A DNA stretch of 19,034 nt from CAYHDN01 sp964355425 (GCA_964355425.1 CAYHDN010000013.1:1-19034); one strand, 5' to 3'. Counted from the stretch's first letter, positions 1 to 9,050 are shown. Made by a program: numbers and translations. Notes: generated by a model from the letters alone, not told the origin.

Positions 1-449
1 TTGTTTGCTTCGGCCATTCTGTGAGTATCTTCTTTCTTCTTAATTGCCGCACCGGTGTTATTGCAAGCATCAAGAATTTCAGCGGTCAATTTATCAGCCA
101 TCGCCGCACCTTTTCGAGCACGGGAAGCGGTGATTACCCAGCGAAGAGCCAGGGTTTCACGTCTTTCGCGACTGACTTCAACTGGTACTTGATAATTTGC
201 TCCGCCAATTCGTTTGGCTTTAATTTCCAGAAGCGGACCGACATTCTTCAAAACTCGGTCCAAAACATCTGTCGGTTGTGCACCGAGCTTATTAGCTGAA
301 GTTTCAAGTGCGGTATATACTGTTTTCTCGGCAACACTTTTCTTGCCATTCAGCATCAAATAATTTATGAATTTTGAAACTAAAGTACTGCCGAATTTTC
401 TATCGGAAGAAAGTTCAATTCTATGAATTTTCTGATGACCTCTTGGCAT
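1..449 (-). CDS. rpsG: 30S ribosomal protein S7, 3' end cut by window edge
   Basis: S7 binds the 3' major domain of 16S rRNA and nucleates assembly of the 30S head. The minus-strand frame opens with ATG at 449 and reads MPRGHQKIHRIELSSDRKFG, then carries S7 hallmarks: an N-terminal segment ending in KFINYLMLNGKKSVAEK, a VLKNVGPLLEIKAKRIGGANYQVPVEV hairpin region (given here only as a location, about residues 63-90), and a helix with LALRWVI. About 149 residues are visible of a usual 155-157, so only the last few codons are missing. Its ATG overlaps the rpsL stop by one base (TAATG), so it is probably translated by coupling to rpsL. fusA is the usual next gene in this operon but lies outside the window. 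Confidence 0.96.
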   Translation of the reverse strand, partial: MPRGHQKIHRIELSSDRKFGSTLVSKFINYLMLNGKKSVAEKTVYTALETSANKLGAQPTDVLDRVLKNVGPLLEIKAKRIGGANYQVPVEVSRERRETLALRWVITASRARKGAAMADKLTAEILDACNNTGAAIKKKEDTHRMAEAN

Positions 450-868
450 TATTCTTTTATTTTCTTAACTCCATATTTACTTCGGCCTTGTTTACGATCT
501 TTAACCCCGGCTAAATCAAGCTTGCCGCGAACAACATGATATCGCATTCCAGGCAGGTCCTTGACTCGACCGCCGCGGATAATTACTACCGAGTGTTCTT
601 GCAAAGTGTGACCTTCACCACCAATATAAGCATTGACTTCCATGCCATTCGTCAACCTAACACGTGCAAATTTTCGCAACGCTGAATTTGGTTTTTTCGG
701 CGTCATGGTGGAAACTTTGGTGCAAACGCCTCTTTTTTGAGGACATCCTTTGCGTATATTGACGGGGCGGTTTTTCAAGAAATTAAAACCCCGCTTTAAA
801 GCAGTCGTTTTAGTAATCTTCTTTGGTTTTTTTCGTCCGTGTCTGACTAGTTGATTTATTGTTGGCAT
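449..868 (-). CDS. rpsL: 30S ribosomal protein S12
   Basis: S12 sits at the decoding centre of the small subunit and contributes to tRNA selection. The 139-residue product has the family core: CPQKRGVCT at 42-50, PKKPNSALRK at 57-66, and GGEGHTLQEHSV followed by RGGRVKDLPG at 98-107. The two lysines linked to streptomycin sensitivity (E. coli K43 and K88) are present as K58 and K103, so no resistance substitution is seen. Asp104 matches the residue that RimO methylthiolates in E. coli. Compared with E. coli there is a 15-residue basic insertion before CPQKRG; the same insertion exists in Gram-positive S12, so it is normal. No clear Shine-Dalgarno sequence precedes the ATG at 868. It follows rpoC by 80 bases and overlaps rpsG by one base. 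Confidence 0.98.
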   Translation of the reverse strand: MPTINQLVRHGRKKPKKITKTTALKRGFNFLKNRPVNIRKGCPQKRGVCTKVSTMTPKKPNSALRKFARVRLTNGMEVNAYIGGEGHTLQEHSVVIIRGGRVKDLPGMRYHVVRGKLDLAGVKDRKQGRSKYGVKKIKE

Positions 869-915
869 AATAAGCTTTGCTCGAACGAATAACTTAATGT
901 GTATTTGGCTTTACA

Positions 916-944
916 AGTATCGCAGAAAAAATAAAAATTGTAAA
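916..944 (-). promoter_or_regulatory. Candidate internal promoter for rpsL-rpsG, inside an inverted repeat
   Basis: On the minus strand TTTACA (939-944) and GATACT (916-921) are 17 bases apart, with TGC directly before the -10 (extended -10). The predicted start is near 909, giving a leader of about 40 bases before rpsL. The elements lie within an 8-bp perfect inverted repeat, CTTTACAA at 909-916 and its complement at 938-945, with a 21-base spacer. The repeat could instead be a processing hairpin in the rpoC-rpsL intergenic RNA. Confidence 0.4.
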
Positions 945-948
945 GACC

Positions 949-3900
949 TTAGTTGGCGTTAATTTGGCGGTAGCCAGTACCGGCGGGAATTTTTCGCCCA
1001 ATGATGACATTTTCCTTCAATCCCCGAAGTTCGTCAACTGATCCAGTAATTGCGGCATTAATTAAAATCGAAGTCGTTTCCATAAACGATGCAGCGGAGA
1101 GAAAACTATCGGTTTTCAACGCGACTCTAGTAATGCCCATGACTACATCGGCAAAAACAATTTCTTGCTTCCCGGCAGCTTTCAAGGCTTTATTTTTGCT
1201 GATAATTAAACAACGATCGTAAATCGAACCATCGAGATATACTGAACTTCCCGGATCAATAATTCGACATTTTGAATGCATCTGGCGGACAATGACCTCA
1301 AGGTGTTTATCATTAATTTCCTGCCCCTGCGAAGCGTAAATCTTTTGAACTTCAGTCATGATATATCTTTGAGTAAAATCTTGCCCGGCCAGCTCGTTGC
1401 TATGCTGTAAATCAAGATGGCCATCGGTTAAAACCTGACCGCGTGAGACGGTATCGCCATCCATAATTTTAAGTCCCATCATTTCAGAAATTGCGTATTC
1501 ACGGGATGTTTTTCCTTTGGAAATTATTTTTACGGTATCATCTTCAATTCTAACCGCCCCAGTAGTTTTCGCCCGAATTGGACCGGCATTTTCATCGGCC
1601 GGTGTCGCAATTATCTGTTTTGATTTAACTATCTCCCCACCTTTAACCGCCAGCGAGTAATTTTCCGGAATAAGATATTCATTTTCCGTTTGACCTCGCC
1701 CAACAATTGAAACGATCACTTTATTCTTTTCTTTTCTGATGCTGGCTTGCCCGTCAATTTCCGACATAACTGCTACCGCTCTTGGCGTTCTGGCCTCAAA
1801 CAATTCACCGACTCTTGGAAGGCCGGAAGTGATATCTTCGCCAGCAGCACCACCAGTGTGAAAAGTGCGCATAGTTAGCTGGGTTCCCGGCTCACCAATC
1901 GCTTGGGCTGCGACAATTCCTACTGCCGAACCAATGGCAATTAATTTACCAGTTGCTAAATCTTCACCATAACAATGTTGGCAAACTCCCCACTCTTTTT
2001 CGCACCGGAGCAATGAACGGATTTCAACCTCCTGCACGCCAGAGCTTTCAATTTTTTCAAAAGCTTCAGTATCTATTAAATCATTACGCAAATAATCAGC
2101 GACAGGTTCGTTAAGCGTGCGACCGATAAGATGCTTTCTCCAATTATCGCCAATTGACTGAAAAAAATCTTTATTAATAATTACTCCAGACTTGGTTCCG
2201 CAGTCAGAAATTGTAATTACAGTATCCTGCGACACGTCAACCAACCTTCGGGTTAAATATCCAGCTTCTGAAGTTCGAAGTGCTGTATCGGCTCGGCCTT
2301 TTCGAGATCCATGAGAGGAAACAAAGTATTCAAAAACCGATAAACCTTCTTTAAAGTTAGATTTAATTGGAAGCTCGATAATATTTCCTGTCGGATCAGC
2401 AACCAAGCCTTTCATTCCAGCCAGCTGATTAAGCTGCGAAACCTTACCTTGGGCACCGGAAACGCGGATGATGTTGATATCGTTATCCTTGTCAAAATTC
2501 GAAAGCATAGCTTCCTGAAGTTCCCCAGAAGCGTTCATCCAAATTTCAACAGTCTTAGTGTATCTCTCCTCGTTAGTGATCAAACCTCGATGATATTGCT
2601 GATTAATTACTTCCAATTGGCTCTCGGCGTTCCCCAGAATTAATTCTTTTTCTGGCGGCACTTGGATGTCAAAGGCCGAAAAGGTGATGCCAGAAAGTTG
2701 AGCGTATTTAAAGCCTATAGCTTTAATATCATCAACGAAAGTAGCAGTGCGGTCAAGCCCAACAGCTTTAAATGACTCTGAAATCAATTTTGAAATAGAT
2801 TGTTTATCAAATTCCTGATTGCGAAAACCAAGTTCCCCGGGGACAATACCGTTAAATAAAATACGGCCGATTGAAGTCTCAATTACTTGGTCTGGCTGCA
2901 TCGCTGTTTGTCTGGCGTTTGCGGGCAAGTTTGCGATTCCGACTTTAATTTTTGCTTTCAAATCAACTGCTTCAAAATCATAAGCCAAAATGGCCTCCTC
3001 CTTAGAGGAAAAGTATTTGCCTTCGCCCTTCAAGCCCTCGGAAATTGTCGTTAGATAAAAACAGCCCAAAATCATATCAAGTGTCGGTGAAATTACTGGC
3101 TCGCCGGATGAAGGCTTGAGTAAGTTCTTTCTTGATAACATTATTTTAGCAGCCTCTTTTTGTGCTTCGAGTGAAAGCGGCAAGTGGACCGCCATCTGAT
3201 CGCCGTCAAAGTCGGCGTTAAAAGCCGGACAAACAAGCGGGTGAATTTTAATTGCTTTGCCTTCAATCAATATCGGCTGGAATGCTTGGATACCCAATCG
3301 ATGCAAAGTTGGAGCCCGATTTAGAAGAATATGACTGTCTTTAGTGATTTTCTCCAAAATATCCCAAACAAATGATTCATTTTTTTCAATCAATCGGGTG
3401 GCGTTTTTTACATTGTGGACATAGCCCTCGGAAATCAATCGGCCGATGACAAACGGTTTATACAATTCCATGGCCATAACTTTCGGCAAACCACACTGAT
3501 GAAGCTTTAATTCCGGACCAACGACAATAACTGAACGACCGGAGTAATCCACGCGTTTTCCTAAAAGATTCTGTCGGAAACGTCCCTGCTTTCCTCGAAG
3601 CATATCGGAAAGTGACTTGAGTTTACGGCGGTTATTAGCTGTGGTTGTCGCCCGGCCTCGGCGCGCAGAGTTATCAATTAAAGCGTCTGCTGCTTCTTGA
3701 AGCATTCTTTTCTCGTTGCGACAGATTACCTCGGGAGCGCCCTGATTTATCAAGCGCTTCAAGCGATTGTTGCGGTTGATGACTCGTCGATATAAGTCGT
3801 TTAAGTCGGAAGCGGCAAATCGGCCGCCATCGAGCTGAACCATCGGCCGTAAATCCGGCGGAATAACCGGAAGGCGGCGCATTACCAACCAATCGGGTTT

Positions 3901-4743
3901 AATAGCAGCAGCTTTCAACCCTTGCAAAACCCGAAGCCTTTTTACTAATTTACGTTTTAAAAGGCCAATTGCTTTCTCTGAAACTTGTTCAATTTTTTTT
4001 GTATCTTTATCTAAATCAAATTTTTCTAAAAGTTCTAGTATCGCTTCAGCACCAATCCCGACTCGGATAACATTGCCATAGCGATGGGAAATATTGTAAT
4101 AATCTTTTTCAGTGATAATCTTGCCCATACGAAGGGATTCAAGCTCGGCTCTAGCAGTTTTGTAAGCTTGATTGATTTCGTCAGAGGTAATATCTTTAGA
4201 AGCAGAAGAAATTGATGGATCAAGCGAGGAAATTTTTTCTTCTTTAAGATTCTTAAATTCGCTATCAATCCTAGTTAAAACCTCGGCTCGAAGTTTTTCA
4301 TTAACTTCAACTATAACAAAACTGGCGAAATAAATTACTCGCTCGAGATCAGCAGAGCTCAAATCCAGCACCTGTCCCAAAATACAAGGAACGCTCCTGA
4401 CATACCAAATATGGGCGATTGGGACCACTAAGTCAATATGACCCATTCGCACCCGGCGAACGCTTGATTTTGTCACTTCAACACCGCATTTGTCGCAAAC
4501 AACGCCGGAGTAACGAACTTTACGATACTTTCCACAATAACACTCCCAATCCCTCGTCGGGCCAAAAATGTTTTCGGCAAACAAGCCGTCACGTTCCGGC
4601 TTCTGTGTTCGATAGTTTATCGTTTCCGGTTTTAGGACCTCGCCATGAGACCAAGAAAGAATATCTTCAGGTGAAGCAACAGAAATTCTCATTGATTTGA
4701 AATCAACTACATTGACCGCATCTTTGATTTCAACTTTTGGCAT
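949..4743 (-). CDS. rpoC: DNA-directed RNA polymerase subunit beta'
   Basis: Beta' carries the catalytic centre of RNA polymerase. The 1264-residue product has the N-terminal zinc ribbon (C68, C70, C83, C86), the Mg2+-binding NADFDGD motif at 509-515 (Asp 511, 513 and 515), and the bridge-helix and trigger-loop region around 795-840 including SHGSRKGRADTALRT. The second zinc site is C848, C914, C921, C924. It is about 140 residues shorter than the E. coli protein because the C-terminal insertions are small. The ATG at 4743 is preceded by AGGAG at a 9-base spacing. It follows rpoB by 40 bases with no terminator, so the two are cotranscribed. All catalytic positions are intact and no intein is seen. 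Confidence 0.98.
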   Translation of the reverse strand: MPKVEIKDAVNVVDFKSMRISVASPEDILSWSHGEVLKPETINYRTQKPERDGLFAENIFGPTRDWECYCGKYRKVRYSGVVCDKCGVEVTKSSVRRVRMGHIDLVVPIAHIWYVRSVPCILGQVLDLSSADLERVIYFASFVIVEVNEKLRAEVLTRIDSEFKNLKEEKISSLDPSISSASKDITSDEINQAYKTARAELESLRMGKIITEKDYYNISHRYGNVIRVGIGAEAILELLEKFDLDKDTKKIEQVSEKAIGLLKRKLVKRLRVLQGLKAAAIKPDWLVMRRLPVIPPDLRPMVQLDGGRFAASDLNDLYRRVINRNNRLKRLINQGAPEVICRNEKRMLQEAADALIDNSARRGRATTTANNRRKLKSLSDMLRGKQGRFRQNLLGKRVDYSGRSVIVVGPELKLHQCGLPKVMAMELYKPFVIGRLISEGYVHNVKNATRLIEKNESFVWDILEKITKDSHILLNRAPTLHRLGIQAFQPILIEGKAIKIHPLVCPAFNADFDGDQMAVHLPLSLEAQKEAAKIMLSRKNLLKPSSGEPVISPTLDMILGCFYLTTISEGLKGEGKYFSSKEEAILAYDFEAVDLKAKIKVGIANLPANARQTAMQPDQVIETSIGRILFNGIVPGELGFRNQEFDKQSISKLISESFKAVGLDRTATFVDDIKAIGFKYAQLSGITFSAFDIQVPPEKELILGNAESQLEVINQQYHRGLITNEERYTKTVEIWMNASGELQEAMLSNFDKDNDINIIRVSGAQGKVSQLNQLAGMKGLVADPTGNIIELPIKSNFKEGLSVFEYFVSSHGSRKGRADTALRTSEAGYLTRRLVDVSQDTVITISDCGTKSGVIINKDFFQSIGDNWRKHLIGRTLNEPVADYLRNDLIDTEAFEKIESSGVQEVEIRSLLRCEKEWGVCQHCYGEDLATGKLIAIGSAVGIVAAQAIGEPGTQLTMRTFHTGGAAGEDITSGLPRVGELFEARTPRAVAVMSEIDGQASIRKEKNKVIVSIVGRGQTENEYLIPENYSLAVKGGEIVKSKQIIATPADENAGPIRAKTTGAVRIEDDTVKIISKGKTSREYAISEMMGLKIMDGDTVSRGQVLTDGHLDLQHSNELAGQDFTQRYIMTEVQKIYASQGQEINDKHLEVIVRQMHSKCRIIDPGSSVYLDGSIYDRCLIISKNKALKAAGKQEIVFADVVMGITRVALKTDSFLSAASFMETTSILINAAITGSVDELRGLKENVIIGRKIPAGTGYRQINAN

Positions 4744-4783
4744 GTTATATTTCTCCTAAAATTATAAATTTTTTGAACTTGGA

Positions 4784-7700
4784 TTATTCTTCCTCGATTG
4801 GTTTAGACACAATATCCTCATCTTCCGACACTTGTTCAGCTGCCAATTCGGTCAACTTCTCGTCAATTTCCTCATCAAGTTCCTTCTCGGCTTCCGGAGC
4901 TTCTTCAACCACCCTTTCGTCTGACTCGGCTGGCGCAACAATGGCTTTTTCATCAGCCAAAAGTTCAACTTTTAAGCCCAGAGATTGCATCTCTTTAATC
5001 AAGAGGTTGAAAGCCTCCGGTACTGTCGGATTTTGGATTTTTTCACCTTTTATGATTGATTCATAAGCTTTTGAACGGCCGATAACGTCATCTGATTTAA
5101 TTGTCAAAAGTTCTTGTAAGGTATTTGCGGCGCCATAGGCTTCAATCGCCCAAACCTCCATCTCGCCGAATCTTTGACCACCGAACTGAGCTTTGCCTCC
5201 AAGCGGCTGTTGAGTGATCATCGAATAAGGTCCAATTGAGCGGGCATGCATTTTATCATCCACCAAATGAAAAAGCTTCATGATATAAATAGTGCCAACG
5301 ACAGTTCGGTGGTCAAACGGCTTACCAGTCTGGCCATCCAAAAGTCGAATTTTCCCGTCCTCGGGCAAATTTGCCTTTTGAAGCTGGGTTTTGATCTCAT
5401 CAAGCTTTATGCCGTTTAGTGCCGGAGAGGCAACTTTATAACCAAGCGTGCTCATTGCCCAACCAAGATGAGTTTCAAAGAGCTGCCCAACATTCATACG
5501 TGAAGGGACACCAAGCGGATTTAAAATGATATCAACTGGTCTTCCGTCCGGCAAGAACGGCATATCTTCTTCAGGCAAAATAGTAGAAATAACGCCCTTG
5601 TTTCCATGACGGCCGGCAAGTTTATCACCGACAGAAATTTTGCGTAGCTGCGCAACCGATACTTCAACCATCTGATACACCCCAGCTGGCAATTCATCTC
5701 CGGATTCGCGGCTGAATATTTTGACATCAATAATTTTTCCTCTCTCACCATGGGGTAAGCGCAAACTGGAATCACGAACATCCTTGGCTTTTTCACCAAA
5801 AATTGCCCGGAGTAATTTTTCCTCGGCTGACAGTTCAGTTTCACCTTTGGGCGAAATTTTGCCGACAAGAATCTCGCCAGCTGTAACTTCTGCGCCGACT
5901 CGAACGATGCCATTTTCATCCAAATTAGACAACGCTTCCTCGGAAACATTAGGAATATCGCGTGTCAGAATTTCCGGACCAAGTTTCGTGTCACGAACTT
6001 CAAGTGAATATTTTTCGATATGAATTGAAGAAAGAGTATGATCTTTAACCAAGCGGTCAGAGATAATAATAGCGTCTTCAAAATTACCTCCGCCCCAAGA
6101 CATAAAAGCAACAGTTAAATTTCTTCCGAGTGCAATTTCTCCATCTTGAGTAGCGGAACCGTCAGCAAGAAGATCTCCGGCTATTACCTTATCGCCAACT
6201 GAGACGCGCGGAGTATGATTTATCACTGTCCCCTGATTTGAGCGAACAAATTTTGCCAATAAATATTCCCGCTCGCTTCCCTTGTTCTCTTTGACCCTAA
6301 TCAAGAATGAGGAAACATGAGTCACTTCGCCATTAGCAACAGCCAATATGATCTGGCCAGAATCTTTGGCCGCAGCAATTTCCATACCGGTGCCGATTAC
6401 TGGTGATTCGGGTCGAAGAAGCGGCACGGCCTGACGTTGCATGTTGGCACCCATCAGGGCTCTGGCGGCATCATCATGTTCGATAAAGGGAATTAAAGCG
6501 GCGGTGACAGAAACAATCTGCTTTGGTGAAACATCCATATATTCAACTTTGGTTGAATCATCAATGGTCGGTTCACCGGCATGGCGGACAATAACTCTCT
6601 TATCCTTAATATAGCCCTTCTCATCAACCTCAACTGATGCCGGAGCAATGGTGGAATTTTCTTCCTGACTGGCATCAAGGTAAACGACATCATCAGTTAC
6701 CCGAGCCTTGCCCCCAAAGCGGGCCCCTTTGAGGCCATTTTCAATTTTGACTTTGCGATACGGAGTTTCGATAAAACCAAACTCATTTATTTTGGCGTAT
6801 GACGCTAAATAGCCAACCAAACCGATGTTCGGGCCTTCCGGCGTCTCAATTGGACAAATTCTGCCATAATGAGTAACGTGAACATCACGAACTTCAAAAC
6901 CAGCCCGTTCGCGCGAGAGTCCGCCAGGGCCAGTAGCAGAAAGAGTTCTTTTGTGCTCCAGTTCTGACAAAGGGTTCGTTTGATTCATAAACTGCGACAA
7001 TTGCGAAGAGGCGAAAAATTCTTGCAATGCAGCCACGATTGGTCTGGAATTGATCAATTGCGCCGGGGTGACTTCATCCAGCTCGGAAATACTCATTCGA
7101 TCTTTAATTATTCGCTCGACGCGGAGAAGTCCGACTCTGACGCGGCCCTGCAAAAGTTCGCCGACGGCTCTAATCCGGCGATTTTTCAAACTGTCGGTAT
7201 CGTCAGCTTCTGCTTCGAGATTGTTATTTAGTTCGATAATCTCCCTGATAATCGCAATAAAATCGTTCTTGCACAAAACACGATTTTCGGGAGTATTCGG
7301 CGTATCTTGACCAAGCCGCATATTAATTTTGTATCTGCCTACCCGCCCAAGATCATATCGCTTCATATTATAAAACATCGCTTCAATAAAGGATTTTGCA
7401 CTTTCAACTGTAGCTAAATCTCCCGGTCGAATTTTTTTGTAGGTTTCAACCAGTCCTTCTTCATAGCTTTTGGCTGAATCTTTTTTTAATGTCGCTTCTA
7501 TGTAGTGATTGTCTTCATGAGTATCTACGTCAGCAAATAAGGATTTAATTTCTTCGTCAGAGCCGACACCGAGAGCGCGGAGAAAAGTAGTAATCGGAAT
7601 TCGTCGTTTGCGGTCAATTTTGACTGTTATAACGTTTTTTAGATCGGTTTCAACTTCCAGCCAAGCGCCCCGCGAAGGAATAATCTTTGCACCGAATAAT

Positions 7701-8158
7701 TTTCTGCTGCCAGCTTGAGTTGCTGTAAAAAGCACTCCAAATGATCGAACTATTTGAGAAACAATCACTCTTTCGACTCCGTTAATAATAAAAGTTCCGC
7801 GATGAGTCATTATTGGAAAATCACCCATAAAAACATCGGCCTCTTTTACCTCTTCGGTTTTTTTATTAAGAAGAGAGATCCGGACTTTTAGCGGTGCTTT
7901 GTAAGTCAAATTTTTTTCTTTGGCAGTAACTTCATCAACTTTTGCATCACCAAGATAATAATTGCTAAATGATAAAGACATCGTTTCACCGGTAAAATCT
8001 TCAATCGGAGAAATTTCATCAAATAGCTCTCGCAAACCTTTAGCAAAAAACCAGTTATAAGATCGCGTTTGAACCTCAATCAAATTAGGCAGCTCTACTC
8101 CAGCTTTCTTTTCCTGATTCAAACGTAGGTTAGTGATACCCTTGACAGCTTGTGGCAC
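4784..8158 (-). CDS. rpoB: DNA-directed RNA polymerase subunit beta
   Basis: Beta forms one half of the polymerase cleft. Residue numbers here count from the longer in-frame start, ATG at 8194 (1136 residues). Landmarks are the LPNLIE N-terminus (35-40), the rifampicin region SSQLSQFM to GPGGLSRERAGFEVRDVH (396-439), ICPIETPEGPNIGL (446-459), and late GRHGNKGVIS and NPLGVPSRMN. Two starts compete. GTG at 8158 has AAGGAG six bases upstream and gives an N-terminus close in length to Bacillus RpoB. ATG at 8194 has only GAAGG four bases upstream and adds 12 residues. I prefer 8158. After the usual C-terminal SLGLKVELL there is an extra tail of 57 residues, 24 of them Asp or Glu. rplJ and rplL, common upstream partners, are absent. 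Confidence 0.97.
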   Translation of the reverse strand: MPQAVKGITNLRLNQEKKAGVELPNLIEVQTRSYNWFFAKGLRELFDEISPIEDFTGETMSLSFSNYYLGDAKVDEVTAKEKNLTYKAPLKVRISLLNKKTEEVKEADVFMGDFPIMTHRGTFIINGVERVIVSQIVRSFGVLFTATQAGSRKLFGAKIIPSRGAWLEVETDLKNVITVKIDRKRRIPITTFLRALGVGSDEEIKSLFADVDTHEDNHYIEATLKKDSAKSYEEGLVETYKKIRPGDLATVESAKSFIEAMFYNMKRYDLGRVGRYKINMRLGQDTPNTPENRVLCKNDFIAIIREIIELNNNLEAEADDTDSLKNRRIRAVGELLQGRVRVGLLRVERIIKDRMSISELDEVTPAQLINSRPIVAALQEFFASSQLSQFMNQTNPLSELEHKRTLSATGPGGLSRERAGFEVRDVHVTHYGRICPIETPEGPNIGLVGYLASYAKINEFGFIETPYRKVKIENGLKGARFGGKARVTDDVVYLDASQEENSTIAPASVEVDEKGYIKDKRVIVRHAGEPTIDDSTKVEYMDVSPKQIVSVTAALIPFIEHDDAARALMGANMQRQAVPLLRPESPVIGTGMEIAAAKDSGQIILAVANGEVTHVSSFLIRVKENKGSEREYLLAKFVRSNQGTVINHTPRVSVGDKVIAGDLLADGSATQDGEIALGRNLTVAFMSWGGGNFEDAIIISDRLVKDHTLSSIHIEKYSLEVRDTKLGPEILTRDIPNVSEEALSNLDENGIVRVGAEVTAGEILVGKISPKGETELSAEEKLLRAIFGEKAKDVRDSSLRLPHGERGKIIDVKIFSRESGDELPAGVYQMVEVSVAQLRKISVGDKLAGRHGNKGVISTILPEEDMPFLPDGRPVDIILNPLGVPSRMNVGQLFETHLGWAMSTLGYKVASPALNGIKLDEIKTQLQKANLPEDGKIRLLDGQTGKPFDHRTVVGTIYIMKLFHLVDDKMHARSIGPYSMITQQPLGGKAQFGGQRFGEMEVWAIEAYGAANTLQELLTIKSDDVIGRSKAYESIIKGEKIQNPTVPEAFNLLIKEMQSLGLKVELLADEKAIVAPAESDERVVEEAPEAEKELDEEIDEKLTELAAEQVSEDEDIVSKPIEEE

Positions 8159-8216
8159 TTTGCTCTCCTTGTTTACCCAGTCAAATACGATCATGCTACC
8201 TTCGGCAATTAGATCG

Positions 8217-8231
8217 TCCGCCTATGGCGGA
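8217..8231. repeat. Short palindromic repeat, TCCGCC-TAT-GGCGGA
   Basis: A 6-bp inverted repeat with a 3-base loop in the rpoB leader, 22 bases upstream of the ATG at 8194. Nearly the same palindrome recurs at 15515-15535 as the stem of a terminator, so it may be one member of a dispersed family. Here it lacks a T-tract on either strand and cannot terminate by itself. Confidence 0.6.
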
Positions 8232-8301
8232 TTTAACAGGGTGAATCTCATCTTTGTTCAATCCGAGATTCTGTAAAATTTCTTTTTTCCTCGCACGACA
8301 C

Positions 8302-8328
8302 AAAAAAACTACCCTTAAACGGGGCACT
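8302..8328 (-). terminator. Possible attenuator hairpin in the rpoB leader
   Basis: In the minus-strand transcript UGCCC and GGGUA pair around CGUUUAA, and one A-U pair continues beyond a G-G mismatch. The stem is followed by G and then seven T residues (8308-8302). It lies about 60-80 bases after the predicted rpoB start, where an attenuator would act. The stem is only five pairs with one G-U, so it would be weak. Confidence 0.35.
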
Positions 8329-8390
8329 AAAAACATTCCCTTTTAGGTCTCGATAGAACTCATTAATCTCAATTTATTACCTACAAAATA

Positions 8391-8419
8391 ATATTATCAA
8401 AACAAAAAACACTTGTCAA
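8391..8419 (-). promoter_or_regulatory. rpoB operon promoter
   Basis: Minus-strand TTGACA (8414-8419) is a perfect -35. After 17 bases comes TAATAT (8391-8396), preceded by TGA (extended -10). The predicted start near 8384 gives a leader of about 190 bases holding the candidate attenuator and the short palindrome. The -35 is preceded by GGGGG, as at the LysM-CHAP promoter. Confidence 0.75.
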
Positions 8420-8607
8420 CCCCCTCCGCCCGCACCGAGCCAGTCGAACGTGGTCCACAACTTTATTTCCCTCCTTTGTTTTCGTCTTTGTGCATGCAGA
8501 CAATCCTCTGCACTTAATATAGTACTTATACTATTTTACATTGCTGGGTTTCGATGTCAATGACCCCACAATCAATTTAAGTCATTTGGTTTTTGTGTTT
8601 TTTATTC
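8420..8607. other. Gap between the divergent rpoB and cold-shock promoters
   Basis: No gene was found. Two short dyads are visible: TGCAGA and TCTGCA around a 6-base loop near 8495-8512, and ATAGTA-CTTA-TACTAT at 8519-8534. Neither has a T-tract. They could be operator sites for either flanking promoter, but nothing in the sequence identifies a regulator. Confidence 0.35.
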
Positions 8608-8636
8608 TTTACATTATAAGGTTCCAGTGATACAAT
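8608..8636 (+). promoter_or_regulatory. Promoter of the cold-shock-domain gene
   Basis: TTTACA (8608-8613) and TACAAT (8631-8636) are 17 bases apart, each matching five of six consensus bases, and TGA precedes the -10. The predicted start near 8643 leaves a leader of fewer than 30 bases, which contains the ribosome-binding site GAGGTGATC. Confidence 0.75.
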
Positions 8637-8660
8637 TTCGTTACAAAACAATGACATGAG

Positions 8661-9038
8661 GTGATCAAGATAGAAACCGGCAAAGTCATCTGGTTTAACA
8701 AAAGAGAGGGCTTTGGGCTCATCCATGTCGATGACGGCCCTAATAAGCCAGTTCACGCCGCAGATATAGACGGCGGAATCACGCTCGAAGCTGGCCAAAG
8801 GATCGAATTCAGAATGGTCAGACGCCATCGCAACGAAGTGCCAGTCGGGATCCGGGTGGTAGACGAACAATCACAGCCCGGTAGTTTCGGCCACCAGTTG
8901 CAGACGGCTTATGACCATAGGCAAGTTCAAGGTCAGCGAAGGCGTATCTCTGGTGAAGCCGTTGAGGCAAAAAATCGATCCAGATACAGGAGCAACCCTG
9001 ACCAGGTAGAGCTAGACGAGCTTCTTGGGAGCAAGTAG
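8661..9038 (+). CDS. Cold-shock-domain nucleic-acid-binding protein
   Basis: Residues 5-67 form a cold-shock domain, an OB-fold that binds single-stranded RNA or DNA. TGKVIWFNKREGFGLIHVDD matches the first two strands and RNP1 (REGFGLI at 15-21). The RNP2 position, usually VFVHFS, reads PVHAAD and is degenerate. The remaining 58 residues are polar and basic and are unrecognised; classical Csp proteins stop near 70. The listed GTG start at 8661 lies inside GAGGTGATC, a near-full match to the anti-Shine-Dalgarno sequence, so it is badly placed. The in-frame codon at normal spacing is ATA at 8670, which would give M-ETGKV, the usual Csp N-terminus. The gene is clearly GC-richer than rpoB and obg, has its own promoter and terminator, and stands alone on this strand, which suggests transfer. 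Confidence 0.82.
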   Translation: MIKIETGKVIWFNKREGFGLIHVDDGPNKPVHAADIDGGITLEAGQRIEFRMVRRHRNEVPVGIRVVDEQSQPGSFGHQLQTAYDHRQVQGQRRRISGEAVEAKNRSRYRSNPDQVELDELLGSK

Positions 9039-9050
9039 GGGACAGCGCCG

